This document shows positions 1 through 9,195 of a DNA stretch of 64,000 bases, piece by piece; position 1 is the stretch's first letter, and every line of letters starts with the position of its first letter. Location: positions 1-64,000 of the forward strand of contig NZ_WBKT01000007.1 of the NCBI RefSeq assembly GCF_008868175.1. Reading direction: 5' to 3'. Source of the DNA: Micromonospora sp. AMSO31t. Its GTDB lineage: Bacteria; Actinomycetota; Actinomycetes; Mycobacteriales; Micromonosporaceae. A program made the position numbers and the translations under genes. The notes under the pieces are model-generated. The model worked only from the letters and a program-made list of their open reading frames with translations, was not told the DNA's origin and searched no databases.

Positions 1-37
1 GGCGCCGTGGTGGTGGGCACCGGTTCGGGGGCCGTGG

Positions 38-1048
38 TTGTCGGCGCCGGCGGGCAGCCCGCTCGGCGTGCGGGTCACCACCGATGACGTCGTGCTGACG
101 CCGGCCTACTGGAACGCGGACAGCACGGTGACCACGCTGCGGGTGACGGTGACCAACACCGGGAGCCGGCCCGAACTGATCCGCCTCGGCTACACCCTGC
201 CGCCCGGCCTGACCGACGCCGGCACCCCGGGCTGCGCCCCCGCCGGCGGCGGCAGCCACCGCTGCGGCGGGTGGACCACCGCCGCGGGCGCCCAGTTCCG
301 CGCCTCGATCCGCGTCCGGGTCGCCGGCACCGCCTGGCGGTCCATGCCGCTGAGCGGGTCGGTCCAGGTCACCGCCACCGCGCCCGGGGTGGCCGGCGCG
401 GCCGGGGACGACGAGGGCTTCGCGGTCCTCTTCCCGCCGGGGCCGCCGGTGCCCGGCATCTCGCTCCGCGCCGACGAGGTGCTGTTCGACATCAGCGGCG
501 CGCCGAGCACCCTGGGCGTGCGCCTCGGCAACACCGGCGAGGTCGACGCCGCCGGCCGGGTCGACGTGGTCCTCCCCGCGGGGGTGACGGTCACCGATCC
601 GCCGGCCGGCTGCGCCCCGGCGGGCCCCGACCGGACCCGGTGCGAGCTGGGCACCGTCCCGGCCGGCCGGACCGTCAGCCTGAGCCTGCCGGTGACCGCC
701 TCGGCGGAGGCCCAGCGCCGGGCCCCGCTGGCCGGCGCCGTCGTCGGTCGGCTGGACCCGCGCAGCGGCCGCGACCGGCAGGTGCAGATGAGCTTCCGGA
801 TCACCGCCGCGGCCGCGCTGGCCACGCCGCCGGCCGGTACGCCCGCCCCGACGGGATCGCAGGGCGTGGTGGCCGCCGGCGCGCCGGCCACCGACGACGA
901 CGTCACCTCGGTGCACCGGACCGCGGTGACCCTGATCGGGGTCTCCGGACTGCTGGTGGTGCTCGCGCTGGCCCTGGCGACCACCTCGCTGCGCCGGCGC
1001 ATGGGCGCCGCGGCCGTGGACCCGGTCGCCCGCCCCGCGGAGGAGTGA
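38..1048 (+). CDS. Membrane-anchored surface protein with repeated beta-sandwich domains (5' end uncertain)
   Basis: The protein has two similar extracellular modules, each with a 'TNTG/GNTGE' segment and paired cysteines (CAPAG...RCGG; CAPAG...TRCE). This resembles the DUF11/CARDB-like repeats of actinobacterial surface proteins. A low-complexity Ala/Pro linker follows, then one C-terminal transmembrane helix (VTLIGVSGLLVVLALALA) and a basic tail (LRRRMG). The frame stays open to the window edge, so TTG at 38 is only the first visible start. The bases before it read, in another frame, as an Ala/Val/Gly-rich stretch resembling a signal peptide, so a frameshift near base 50 or a start outside the window is possible. 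Function unknown; probably secreted and anchored by its tail. Confidence 0.6.
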   Translation: MSAPAGSPLGVRVTTDDVVLTPAYWNADSTVTTLRVTVTNTGSRPELIRLGYTLPPGLTDAGTPGCAPAGGGSHRCGGWTTAAGAQFRASIRVRVAGTAWRSMPLSGSVQVTATAPGVAGAAGDDEGFAVLFPPGPPVPGISLRADEVLFDISGAPSTLGVRLGNTGEVDAAGRVDVVLPAGVTVTDPPAGCAPAGPDRTRCELGTVPAGRTVSLSLPVTASAEAQRRAPLAGAVVGRLDPRSGRDRQVQMSFRITAAAALATPPAGTPAPTGSQGVVAAGAPATDDDVTSVHRTAVTLIGVSGLLVVLALALATTSLRRRMGAAAVDPVARPAEE

Positions 1049-1336
1049 GGGACGGATGCGTCCGGCTGGTTGCGGTGATCTGAATTACGGGCCGCGGTAC
1101 TAAACACCGCAAAGCCGGGCATACACCGGCCCGATCAGGTCCCACACGTCGGACCTGCACCAAGGTTGCCCTAAGGGACCGACGTAGGCTCTGACGTGAG
1201 AGATGAAGCGGGTCGGACCAATCGACGGACGGCCGGCGGCAGCAGCGCGTCTAGGAGGGCACGTGGCCGGGCAAGGCGGAGTCACCATCACGTTCAGCCG
1301 CCCGTGCGACGGCGCTCAGCGAAGCGAGGTGCGGGC
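1049..1336. other. Non-coding leader upstream of korA
   Basis: There are 288 bases between the surface protein and korA. I see no conserved ORF. The stretch most likely holds the korAB promoter and leader. The open frame extends upstream to 1196, but conserved KorA sequence begins only after GTG 1337, so the upstream part is treated as leader. Confidence 0.4.
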
Positions 1337-3176
1337 GTGACCAAGCAGATCCGTCAACTGGACCGGGTGGTCATCCGGTTCGCCGGCGACTCCGGCGACG
1401 GCATGCAGCTCACCGGTGACCGGTTCACCTCGGAGACGGCGCAGCTGGGCAACGACATCTCCACGTTGCCCAACTTCCCGGCCGAGATCCGCGCCCCCGC
1501 CGGCACCCTGCCGGGCGTGTCGAGTTTCCAGGTGCACTTCGCCGACTACGACATCCTCACCCCCGGCGACGCGCCGAACGTGCTGGTGGCGATGAACCCG
1601 GCCGCGCTCAAGGCCAACCTGACCGACCTGCCGCGCGGCGCGGACATCATCGTCAACACCGACGAGTTCACCCGGCGCAACCTGGCCAAGGTGGGCTATG
1701 CGACCAGCCCCCTCGACGACGACTCCCTCGCCGGCTACGTGGTGCACCCGGTCGCCCTGACCTCGATGACGATCGGTGCCCTCGCCGAGCACGAGGTGTC
1801 CAAGAAGGACGCCGAGCGGGCCAAGAACATGTTCGCGCTCGGCCTGCTGAGCTGGATGTACTCGCGCCCGTACGAGTCGACGCTGCGCTTCCTGGAGCGG
1901 AAGTTCGCGGCCCGCCCCGAGCTGGTCGCGGCGAACGTGGCCGCCTTCCGGGCCGGCTGGAACTTCGGCGAGACCACCGAGGACTTCTCCGTCCGCTACG
2001 AGGTCAAGCCGGCGAAGATGCTGCCGGGCACCTACCGGAACATCACCGGCAACGCGGCGCTGTCCCTGGGCCTGGTGGCCGCCGGCGTCCGCTCCGGGCT
2101 GCCGGTCTTCCTGGGTGCGTACCCGATCACCCCGGCGTCGGACATCCTGCACGAGCTGAGCAAGCACAAGAAGCTCGGCGTGGTCACCATGCAGGCCGAG
2201 GACGAGATCGCGGCGGTCGGCGCGGCGCTGGGCGCCTCGTACGGCGGCTCGCTCGGCGTCACCACCACGAGCGGCCCGGGCGTCGCGCTGAAGAGCGAGA
2301 CGATCTCGCTGGCCGTGGCGCTGGAGCTGCCGCTGGTCATCGTCGACGTGCAGCGGGCCGGGCCGTCCACCGGCATGCCCACCAAGACCGAGCAGGCCGA
2401 CCTCAACATGGCCCTGTACGGCCGGCACGGCGAGGCCCCCGTCGCGGTGATCGCGCCGAAGTCGCCCGCGGACTGCTTCCACGCGGCCCTGGAGGCGGCC
2501 CGGATCGCGCTGACCTACCGCACCCCGGTGCTCCTGCTGTCGGACAACTACGTGGCCAACGGCTCCGAGCCGTGGCTGCTGCCGGACGTGGAGAGCCTGC
2601 CCGACCTGCGGGTCGAGTTCGCCAGCCGGCCCAACGGCGAGGACGGCACCACCTTCCTGCCGTACCTGCGGGACCCGGAGACCCTTGCCCGGCCGTGGGC
2701 CATCCCGGGCACCCCGGGGCTGGAGCACCGGATCGGCGGCCTGGAGAAGGCCGACAAGACCGGCGACATCTCGTACGACCCGGCGAACCACGACTTCATG
2801 GTGCGCACCCGGGCGGCCCGCATCGAGACCATCCCGGTGCCGGACGTCGAGGTGGAGGACCCGGACGGCGACGCCCGGGTGCTGGTGCTCGGCTGGGGCT
2901 CGACGTACGGCCCGATCGGGGCGGCCTGCCGGGGCCTGCGGCAGCGCGGGCTCTCCGTCGCCCAGGCGCACCTGCGTCACCTGGCCCCGATGCCGGCCAA
3001 CCTCGGCGAGGTGCTGCGCGCGTACGACCGGGTGGTCATTCCCGAGATGAACCTCGGCCAGCTCGCCCACGTGATCCGGGCGAAGTACCTGGTCGACGCG
3101 ATCAGCTACAACCAGGTCCGCGGCCTGCCGTTCACCGCCGCCGAGCTGGAGACGATGCTGGAAGAGGTCCTGAAGA

Positions 3177-3184
<8 letters not shown>
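1337..3184 (+). CDS. korA: 2-oxoglutarate/2-oxoacid:ferredoxin oxidoreductase, alpha subunit
   Basis: Large subunit of the CoA-dependent 2-oxoacid:ferredoxin oxidoreductase, which oxidatively decarboxylates 2-oxoglutarate to succinyl-CoA and reduces ferredoxin; it works with KorB. About 615 residues. A fused gamma domain comes first (RFAGDSGDGMQLTGDRFT, residues ~10-190). The pyrophosphate-binding alpha domain follows (GNAALSLG; AYPITPASDILHELS; TTTSGPGVALKSE), then a C-terminal domain II (VLVLGWGSTYGPIG). GTG 1337 is chosen because family sequence starts there (TKQIRQLDRVVIRFAG) and GAGGT lies just upstream. The 3' end overlaps korB by 8 bases, indicating coupled translation. Gamma-alpha fusion is typical of mycobacterial and streptomycete KorA. 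Confidence 0.93.
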
Positions 3185-4211
<1,027 letters not shown>

Positions 4212-4230
4212 CCCGTCCCTGACGACGCAG

Positions 4231-4267
4231 AAGGGCGGGCCGTTCCCCGAGGGGACGGCCCGCCCTT
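4231..4267. terminator. Bidirectional terminator between korB and azoR
   Basis: AAGGGCGGGCCGT at 4231-4243 pairs with ACGGCCCGCCCTT at 4255-4267, with CTTT in line after the stem. It sits between two convergent genes, 20 bases past the korB stop and 11 bases from the azoR stop, so it can serve both strands. Confidence 0.8.
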
Positions 4268-4277
4268 TCTCGTCGGG

Positions 4278-4925
4278 TCAGGCCACCGCGGCAGCCGGCA
4301 CCCACAGCTCGTCGATGGCCCGCTCGGCCGCCGCGAGGCTCTGCTCGTGCAGCGGGATCAGCTCGGCCATGGCGGGGGTGACCGGCGCCAGGGTCAGTTC
4401 GGCCGAGATGAAGCGCGGCTCCAGGCCGGTCATGGACAGGCCGTGCGGCAGCCAGGGCTCGGCGTGGTCCCAGCCCTCGCGCGGGGTGCCCGGGCCGTAG
4501 CCGCCGCCCCGGGTGCCCAGCACGATGAACTCGCGCCCGCCCAGCAGGCCGCCCCCGGTGGCCGGGTCGTACGCGATGCCGGGCGCGATGAGGTGGTCGA
4601 CCCAGGTCTTCACGCTGCTCGGCGCGCCGTAGTTGTAGAGCGGGAGGCCGAGCAGGACCGTGTCGGCCCGCTTCACCTCGTCCACCAGCCGCTCGCTCAG
4701 CTGCCAGGACGCGCGCTGCGCCGGGGTGTGCTGCTCCGCCGGCACCATCCGTGCGAGGCCACCGGCCTCGTCGAGGTGCGGCAGCGGCTCCCGGCCGAGG
4801 TCGCGGTGCGTGACGGTGCCACCCGGGTGGGCGGCGCGCCACGCGGCGGCGGCCCGGGCGGTGAGCCGCCGGCTGACCGAGTGCTCGCCCCGGATGCTGG
4901 AGTCGATGTACAGCAGGTGTGCCAT
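4278..4925 (-). CDS. azoR: FMN-dependent NADH-azoreductase
   Basis: Flavodoxin-fold quinone/azo reductase of the AzoR family, using NADH and FMN for two-electron reduction of quinones or azo compounds in the cytosol. 215 residues from ATG 4925, which has GGAGGG 8 bases upstream. Visible motifs are the phosphate-binding loop start IDSSIRGEHSVSRRL, the FMN loop PLYNYGAPSSVKTWVDH and the GTRGGGYG segment. The open frame continues upstream, but those residues do not look like the family. It is divergent from a MarR regulator 84 bases away, the usual arrangement for thiol/quinone-stress control. Confidence 0.9.
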   Translation of the reverse strand: MAHLLYIDSSIRGEHSVSRRLTARAAAAWRAAHPGGTVTHRDLGREPLPHLDEAGGLARMVPAEQHTPAQRASWQLSERLVDEVKRADTVLLGLPLYNYGAPSSVKTWVDHLIAPGIAYDPATGGGLLGGREFIVLGTRGGGYGPGTPREGWDHAEPWLPHGLSMTGLEPRFISAELTLAPVTPAMAELIPLHEQSLAAAERAIDELWVPAAAVA

Positions 4926-5009
4926 GTGATTAACCCTCCACGGATCGTTTGTGTAACGCCAACCATTTATAGCAGGCCGATGTTCCACGCCGTGCGTAAA
5001 CTGGGTCAC
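4926..5009. promoter_or_regulatory. Divergent azoR/marR promoter region
   Basis: This 84-base interval is unusually AT-rich locally. On the minus strand TATAAAT is a plausible azoR -10. On the plus strand TAAACT at 4997-5002 lies 7 bases before ATG 5010, which would make the marR transcript leaderless. CGTT-tgtgt-AACG at 4946-4958 is a short dyad that could be part of the MarR operator. Boxes were located by eye only. Confidence 0.45.
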
Positions 5010-5492
5010 ATGCCAGCCCTGCCGGTCGAGGAGTCGGAGCACCGCTCCGGGCCGCTGCTCGACCATCTGGCCCGGCGGATGCGGCTGCGCTCCGAGTCGG
5101 TACTGGCGCCCCTGGGCCTGCGCCCCCGGCACCTCGTCGCGCTCACCGTGCTGCGGGAGTCGGGCGGCATCAGCCAGCAGGCGCTGGCCGGCACGCTGCA
5201 GATCGACGGCACCAACGTGGTCGGGCTGCTCAACGACCTGGAGGCGGAGAGCCTGGTCGAGCGGCGACGGTCACCCGAGGACCGCCGGCGCCACGTGGTG
5301 AGCCTCACCACGGCGGGCGCGAAACGGCTCCGCGAGGCCGAGTGCGCCCTCGCCGGGGTGGAGGACGAGGTGCTCGGCGCGCTGGAGCCGGCCGAGCGGG
5401 ACACCCTCTACGAACTGCTCCGCCGGGCGACCAGCGGCCGCCAGGTGATCTGCGCCGAGGAGTCCGGCGACGAGCCGGACGCCAGCTGCTGA
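5010..5492 (+). CDS. MarR-family transcriptional regulator
   Basis: 160-residue winged-helix repressor. The HTH spans roughly residues 45-85 (GGISQQALAGTLQIDGTNVVGLLNDLEAESLVERR), followed by the MarR wing signature SPEDRRRHVVSLT. A lone Cys pair lies near the C-terminus (VICAEE, DASC). ATG 5010 is preferred because a -10-like TAAACT sits 7 bases before it; an in-frame ATG at 4980 is the alternative. It is divergent from azoR and probably represses it and itself until an oxidant or quinone binds. Confidence 0.85.
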   Translation: MPALPVEESEHRSGPLLDHLARRMRLRSESVLAPLGLRPRHLVALTVLRESGGISQQALAGTLQIDGTNVVGLLNDLEAESLVERRRSPEDRRRHVVSLTTAGAKRLREAECALAGVEDEVLGALEPAERDTLYELLRRATSGRQVICAEESGDEPDASC

Positions 5493-5525
5493 CCGCCGGG
5501 CCGGCGGGCGGGTGTCAGGGAGAGG

Positions 5526-6539
5526 TCAGACCGTCGTCGCGGACTGCGGCCGGTCGTCCCGCACGTGGACCAGCATGTCGCCGGTCTCGATCACGGCGCC
5601 CGCCCGGTCGTTCAACGTGACCACCTTGCCCCGGCGGACCAGGGCGATGACGAGCGATTCCAGCTCCCGGGGCGAGCGGCCCACCTCGCTGCGCTCGGCG
5701 GAGCGCATGGCCAGCGCCATGCCCTGACCGGGGGTGAGCAGGTCCTCCACCACATCGATCAGCGGCGGGGCGGAGGTCGACAGGCCGAGCAGGCGGCCGG
5801 CGGTCGCCGAGGAGACGATCACGTGGTGCGCCCCGCTCTGCTTGAGCAGCGGCGCGTTCTCCGCCTCCCGGACCGCCGCGATGATCCGCACCTGGCCGGC
5901 GGTGAGCTGCCGGACGGTCAGCGCCACCAGCACCGAGGCGTCGTCGCTGTCGGTGGCGATGATGACCGACTTGGCGGTGCGGACGTGCGCCTCCTCGAGC
6001 ACGGACGAGCGGGTGGCGGAGCCCTCGATGGCGACCAGCCCGGCCGAGGTGGCCTGCCGCAGCGCGGGACCGCTCCGCTCGACCACCACGATCTTGGACT
6101 TGTCCAGACCGTTCTCCAGCAGGGCGGAGACGGCGCTGCGGCCCTTGGTGCCGTAGCCGCAGATGATGACGTGGTCCTTCACGATTTTCCTCCACCGCGT
6201 CAGGCGACGGCCGGTCCGGTACTGCTCGGTCAGGACTTCGAGGGTGGTGCCGACCAGGATGATCAGGAAGAGCACCCGGGCGGGGGTGACGAACAGGACG
6301 TTCACGAGGCGGGCCGAGGACGCGGCCGGGGTGATGTCGCCGTAGCCCGTGGTGGAGAGCGAGACCACCGCGTAGTAGAAGCAGTCGAGGAGGGTGAGGC
6401 CGTCCTCGTTGACGTCGCGGTAGCCGTCACGGTCGATCCACACCGCCGCCACCACGGCCAGGACCAGGCCCAGGGCGGCGAGCAGGCGCAGGCTCAGCGC
6501 GCTCAGCGGCCCCCGCCGTTGCGCGGGAAAATGGATCAC
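5526..6539 (-). CDS. Two-TM potassium channel with RCK (TrkA-N) domain
   Basis: 337-residue ligand-gated K+ channel subunit. It has an N-terminal membrane helix (LRLLAALGLVLAVVAAVW), a pore loop with the K+ selectivity filter TTGYGD, a second helix (VLFLIILVGTTLEVL), then a cytosolic RCK/TrkA-N Rossmann domain (IICGYGTKGRSAVSALL) and a TrkA-C-like tail. The organisation matches MthK/Kch-type channels. GTG 6539 (VIHFPAQRRG) has GGAGCAGGG upstream; the longer open frame reads as GC-rich noise. It is convergent with the MarR gene and divergent from the ClgR-like regulator. Confidence 0.88.
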   Translation of the reverse strand: MIHFPAQRRGPLSALSLRLLAALGLVLAVVAAVWIDRDGYRDVNEDGLTLLDCFYYAVVSLSTTGYGDITPAASSARLVNVLFVTPARVLFLIILVGTTLEVLTEQYRTGRRLTRWRKIVKDHVIICGYGTKGRSAVSALLENGLDKSKIVVVERSGPALRQATSAGLVAIEGSATRSSVLEEAHVRTAKSVIIATDSDDASVLVALTVRQLTAGQVRIIAAVREAENAPLLKQSGAHHVIVSSATAGRLLGLSTSAPPLIDVVEDLLTPGQGMALAMRSAERSEVGRSPRELESLVIALVRRGKVVTLNDRAGAVIETGDMLVHVRDDRPQSATTV

Positions 6540-6701
6540 CGTCGGCCCTGCTCCGCCACCGTCGCCTGCACGCCCACAACATAGCGGGTACGCCGGGATC
6601 CGGCCGTCCGGGGCGAGGTGCGGCCCAGCCGGGCCGCTCTCCGTCGCCGGAACGGGGCATGATGGGGACGTCCGGGGGACGACGAGCGCGAGGAGGCCCG
6701 C

Positions 6702-7274
6702 ATGTCGTTGCTGCGACGGGTGATCGGTGGGGTGCTCCGCCGGGTACGCCTGCGTCAGGGCCGCACCCTGCGCGAGGTGGCGCTGGCTGCCGGCGTCTCC
6801 CTGCCCTACCTCTCCGAGGTGGAACGCGGCCGCAAGGAGGCCTCCTCCGAGGTGCTGGCGGCGATCTGCCGGGCCCTCGGCATCCACCTCTCCGACCTGC
6901 TCGAAGAGGCCCGCGACGAGCTGCGCCGGGTCGAGCGGCGGGCGCCGGTGACCTCCGGGGTGACGCTGGCCCGGCTGGATCGGGTGCCGGCCACCCGGAC
7001 CGGGCCGCAGCTCCGGGCCGGCGGGCCGCGGCTGCACGCCACCCGGCGGCCGGTCGCACCGACCCCCCTGCTCGGCGGGGCGCTGCGGCTGCCCGGCACC
7101 GCGCCCGCGCCGATCGGCCCGGAACTCGGGTACGGCTCCCCCTCGGCATTCGGCACCGGCACCCGGATCTGGCTGATCCCCTCCGCGCCGGCCGCCCGCC
7201 ACCGTCCGCGTACCTCCGTCACGCTGGCCCGGCGGCGGGCCCGGGCCGGCCGGCGGCGGCTGACCGCCGCCTAG
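6702..7274 (+). CDS. clgR: ClgR-like Clp protease gene regulator (XRE family)
   Basis: 190-residue protein with an N-terminal XRE helix-turn-helix at residues ~15-75 (LREVALAAGVSLPYLSEVERGRK ... ICRALGIHLSDLLEEA). This is characteristic of ClgR, the actinobacterial activator of clp protease genes. The C-terminal half is a poorly conserved Arg/Pro/Ala-rich tail longer than usual. GAGGAGG precedes the ATG. clpP starts 136 bases downstream on the same strand, which supports the call. ClgR is itself a Clp substrate in Streptomyces and Corynebacterium; the ALTAA-like ending here (RRLTAA) could be a degradation tag, which is inference. Confidence 0.75.
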   Translation: MSLLRRVIGGVLRRVRLRQGRTLREVALAAGVSLPYLSEVERGRKEASSEVLAAICRALGIHLSDLLEEARDELRRVERRAPVTSGVTLARLDRVPATRTGPQLRAGGPRLHATRRPVAPTPLLGGALRLPGTAPAPIGPELGYGSPSAFGTGTRIWLIPSAPAARHRPRTSVTLARRRARAGRRRLTAA

Positions 7275-7300
7275 GCCCGGCCGGTTCTGCCCACGGCGGA

Positions 7301-7315
7301 TCTGCCCCGGGCAGA
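7301..7315. promoter_or_regulatory. Palindrome between clgR and clpP
   Basis: TCTGCCC-C-GGGCAGA is a perfect 7+7 dyad. An outer TTCTGCCC at 7285-7292 also pairs with GGGCAGAA at 7309-7316. It could be a regulator site for clpP or a weak clgR terminator. It does not match the published GTTCGC-type ClgR box closely. Confidence 0.45.
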
Positions 7316-7410
7316 AACCCTGGGCCGTGGGGCACCGGCCGCCGGAGGCTGGAGACCGCCGGTTGCCGGGCGGTCCCTCGCCCGCCGGCGGCACGGAGGG
7401 TGGTCAGGTC

Positions 7411-8004
7411 ATGGGATACGGCATCTGGATGCTGGACGAGGGGCAACCGACCCTCGGCGACCGGGTCTTCGAGAAGCTGCTCAAGGAGCGGATCATCTTC
7501 CTCGGCACCGAGGTCACCGACGCCTCGGCCAACCAGATCTGCGCGCAGATCCTGCTGCTGGCGGCCGAGGACCCGGAGCGGGACATCTTCCTCTACATCA
7601 ACTCCCCGGGCGGCTCGGTGAGCGCCGGGATGGCCGTCTACGACACCATGCGCTACGTCAAGAACGACGTGGCCACGCTGGCCCTCGGGATGGCCGGCTC
7701 GATGGGGCAGTTCCTGCTGTGCGCCGGCGCGGCCGGGAAGCGGTTCGCGCTGCCGCACTCGCGGGTGATGATGCACCAGCCGTCCGGCGGGATGGGCGGC
7801 ACGGCCGCCGACATCACCATCCAGGCGGAGAACATGCTGCACGTGAAGCGGACCATGCAGGAGCTGATCGCTCAGCACAGTGGACACACCCTGGAAGAGA
7901 TCCAGCGCGACTGGGACCGGGACCGCTGGTTCACCGCCGAGCAGGCCCGTGACTACGGCCTGATCGACCAGGTGGTCACCCGCGCCGAGCAACTTCCCGC
8001 CTGA
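7411..8004 (+). CDS. clpP: ATP-dependent Clp protease proteolytic subunit
   Basis: 197-residue serine peptidase subunit of the Clp degradation machine. The catalytic triad is visible: Ser in GMAGSMGQF, His in MMHQPSGG, Asp in GLIDQV. The oligomerisation and substrate region YINSPGGSVSAG is intact. ATG 7411 has GGAGGG 10 bases upstream; the frame extends further but without family residues. It is a single clpP rather than the usual clpP1-P2 tandem, so probably an extra paralogue under the adjacent ClgR-like activator. Confidence 0.93.
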   Translation: MGYGIWMLDEGQPTLGDRVFEKLLKERIIFLGTEVTDASANQICAQILLLAAEDPERDIFLYINSPGGSVSAGMAVYDTMRYVKNDVATLALGMAGSMGQFLLCAGAAGKRFALPHSRVMMHQPSGGMGGTAADITIQAENMLHVKRTMQELIAQHSGHTLEEIQRDWDRDRWFTAEQARDYGLIDQVVTRAEQLPA

Positions 8005-8023
8005 GCGGGGGCCGACGAACGGG

Positions 8024-8054
8024 GGCGGCCGGCGGGGTGACCCCGCCGGCCGCC
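8024..8054. terminator. Bidirectional terminator between clpP and protease gene
   Basis: A perfect 14-base stem, GGCGGCCGGCGGGG, pairs with its complement across a TGA loop, between two convergent genes. There is no U-tract, as usual for actinomycete terminators. Confidence 0.75.
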
Positions 8055-8068
8055 GGTCGCGCCTCAGG

Positions 8069-8947
8069 TCAGGGCAGGTCGACGAACTCGTCGAGGAAGT
8101 CCCGCGCGGTCGGGGCGTCCAGCCGGTACGCCACGTTGGTCGCGTAGCAGGGGCCGTCGCCGGTGATGGTGGTGGCGGCCAGCACCCGCTGCCCGCCGAG
8201 CGTGACGAAGTTCGGCCCGCCGGAGTCGCCGTAGCAGGCGCCGCCGTAGCCGCGGCTCTCGTTCATGGCCAGCCGCACCCAGGTCTTGTTCAACGCGTTG
8301 AAGCCGACCTCGGCCTTGTTCCGGACGCCGCCGCCGGGGTGGGTCTGCCCGCCCGGGCCGCGCACGGCCTCCTCGGTGCCGTAACCGGCCACCACCCAGG
8401 TCGCGGCGTCGAGGGCCCGGGTGCCCTGCGCGTCGAGCTGACCGGCGGCGGGCAGCGTCGCCGGGGTGAACGACCACCGGCCCGCCAGGTCGGCGGCCTG
8501 GCCGTCGGAGAACTCGATGACGGCGATGTCGTGCGCGTCGGCGGAGTTGCCGGGGTAGTCCGGGCTGGTGTGTGCGGTGCCCTCGACGCCGACCGTGGCG
8601 GCGGTCTGCGCCGGGGTCAGCCCCGCGGCCCTGGCCGCGTCGAGCGCGCCCTGCACGTCCTGGGCCAACGAGACGTAGAAGCGCACGCCGGGCGACCAGT
8701 CGGTGGTGCAGTGCGCGGCGGTGAGGAAGGTGTTCCGGTCGACCATGGTGCCGGAGCAGTACCAGTCGACCGTCTCCGAGACGCCGTCGCCGTCGCGGTC
8801 CCAGAGGGCCAGCATGGCGCCGACCTCGGTGCGCTCCGGCGCGGGTTGGGCGTTGTAGGTGTTGATGGCCGACGCCGGTGCAGCGGCGGCCAGGACCGCC
8901 GCGACCGCCGCGGTGGTCATTGAGGCGCGAAGTGTGGAACGACGCAA
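8069..8947 (-). CDS. Secreted trypsin-like serine protease (family S1)
   Basis: 292-residue extracellular protease. It has a signal peptide (basic start, TTAAVAAVLAAAAPASA, cleavage near residue 27). The triad is His in FLTAAHCTTDW, Asp in HDIAVIEF and Ser in ACYGDSGGPNF. The start is TTG at 8947 because GGAGG lies 5 bases before it and no better start precedes the signal sequence. An acidic DRDGDGVSET insert before the catalytic core resembles a calcium-binding loop. No pro-domain is obvious. Confidence 0.88.
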   Translation of the reverse strand: MRRSTLRASMTTAAVAAVLAAAAPASAINTYNAQPAPERTEVGAMLALWDRDGDGVSETVDWYCSGTMVDRNTFLTAAHCTTDWSPGVRFYVSLAQDVQGALDAARAAGLTPAQTAATVGVEGTAHTSPDYPGNSADAHDIAVIEFSDGQAADLAGRWSFTPATLPAAGQLDAQGTRALDAATWVVAGYGTEEAVRGPGGQTHPGGGVRNKAEVGFNALNKTWVRLAMNESRGYGGACYGDSGGPNFVTLGGQRVLAATTITGDGPCYATNVAYRLDAPTARDFLDEFVDLP

Positions 8948-9146
8948 AGAGTCCTCCGGTCCAGGATCTGGTGGCGGGACGGCGGCGGCGTCGGACGCGC
9001 CCCCTCGATCGCGTCCGTCGCCCCCTCACAGGTGGCCGCGATGCCGCCGGTCCTCGATGTACGGGAGCCTATGACCGGGAATCCCACCCCGCACGGGGTA
9101 ACGGGCGCAGCGTGTTCCGGCGAAATCTCGTTACATCGCTGGAGCC

Positions 9147-9182
9147 ACCACCGGCCGGCCGCGGGCGCGGCCGGCCGGTGGT
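9147..9182 (-). terminator. Terminator of the beta-helix protein gene
   Basis: ACCACCGGCCGGCCGC at 9147-9162 pairs perfectly with 9167-9182 across a 4-base loop, 14 bases past the stop of the minus-strand gene ending at 9196. Confidence 0.7.
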
Positions 9183-9195
9183 ACTGATCGGCGGA

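Noticed and set aside
7301..7315. Reading the clgR-clpP palindrome as a ClgR box
   Set aside because: It lacks the GTTCGC-type half-site described for ClgR, so only a generic inverted repeat is claimed.
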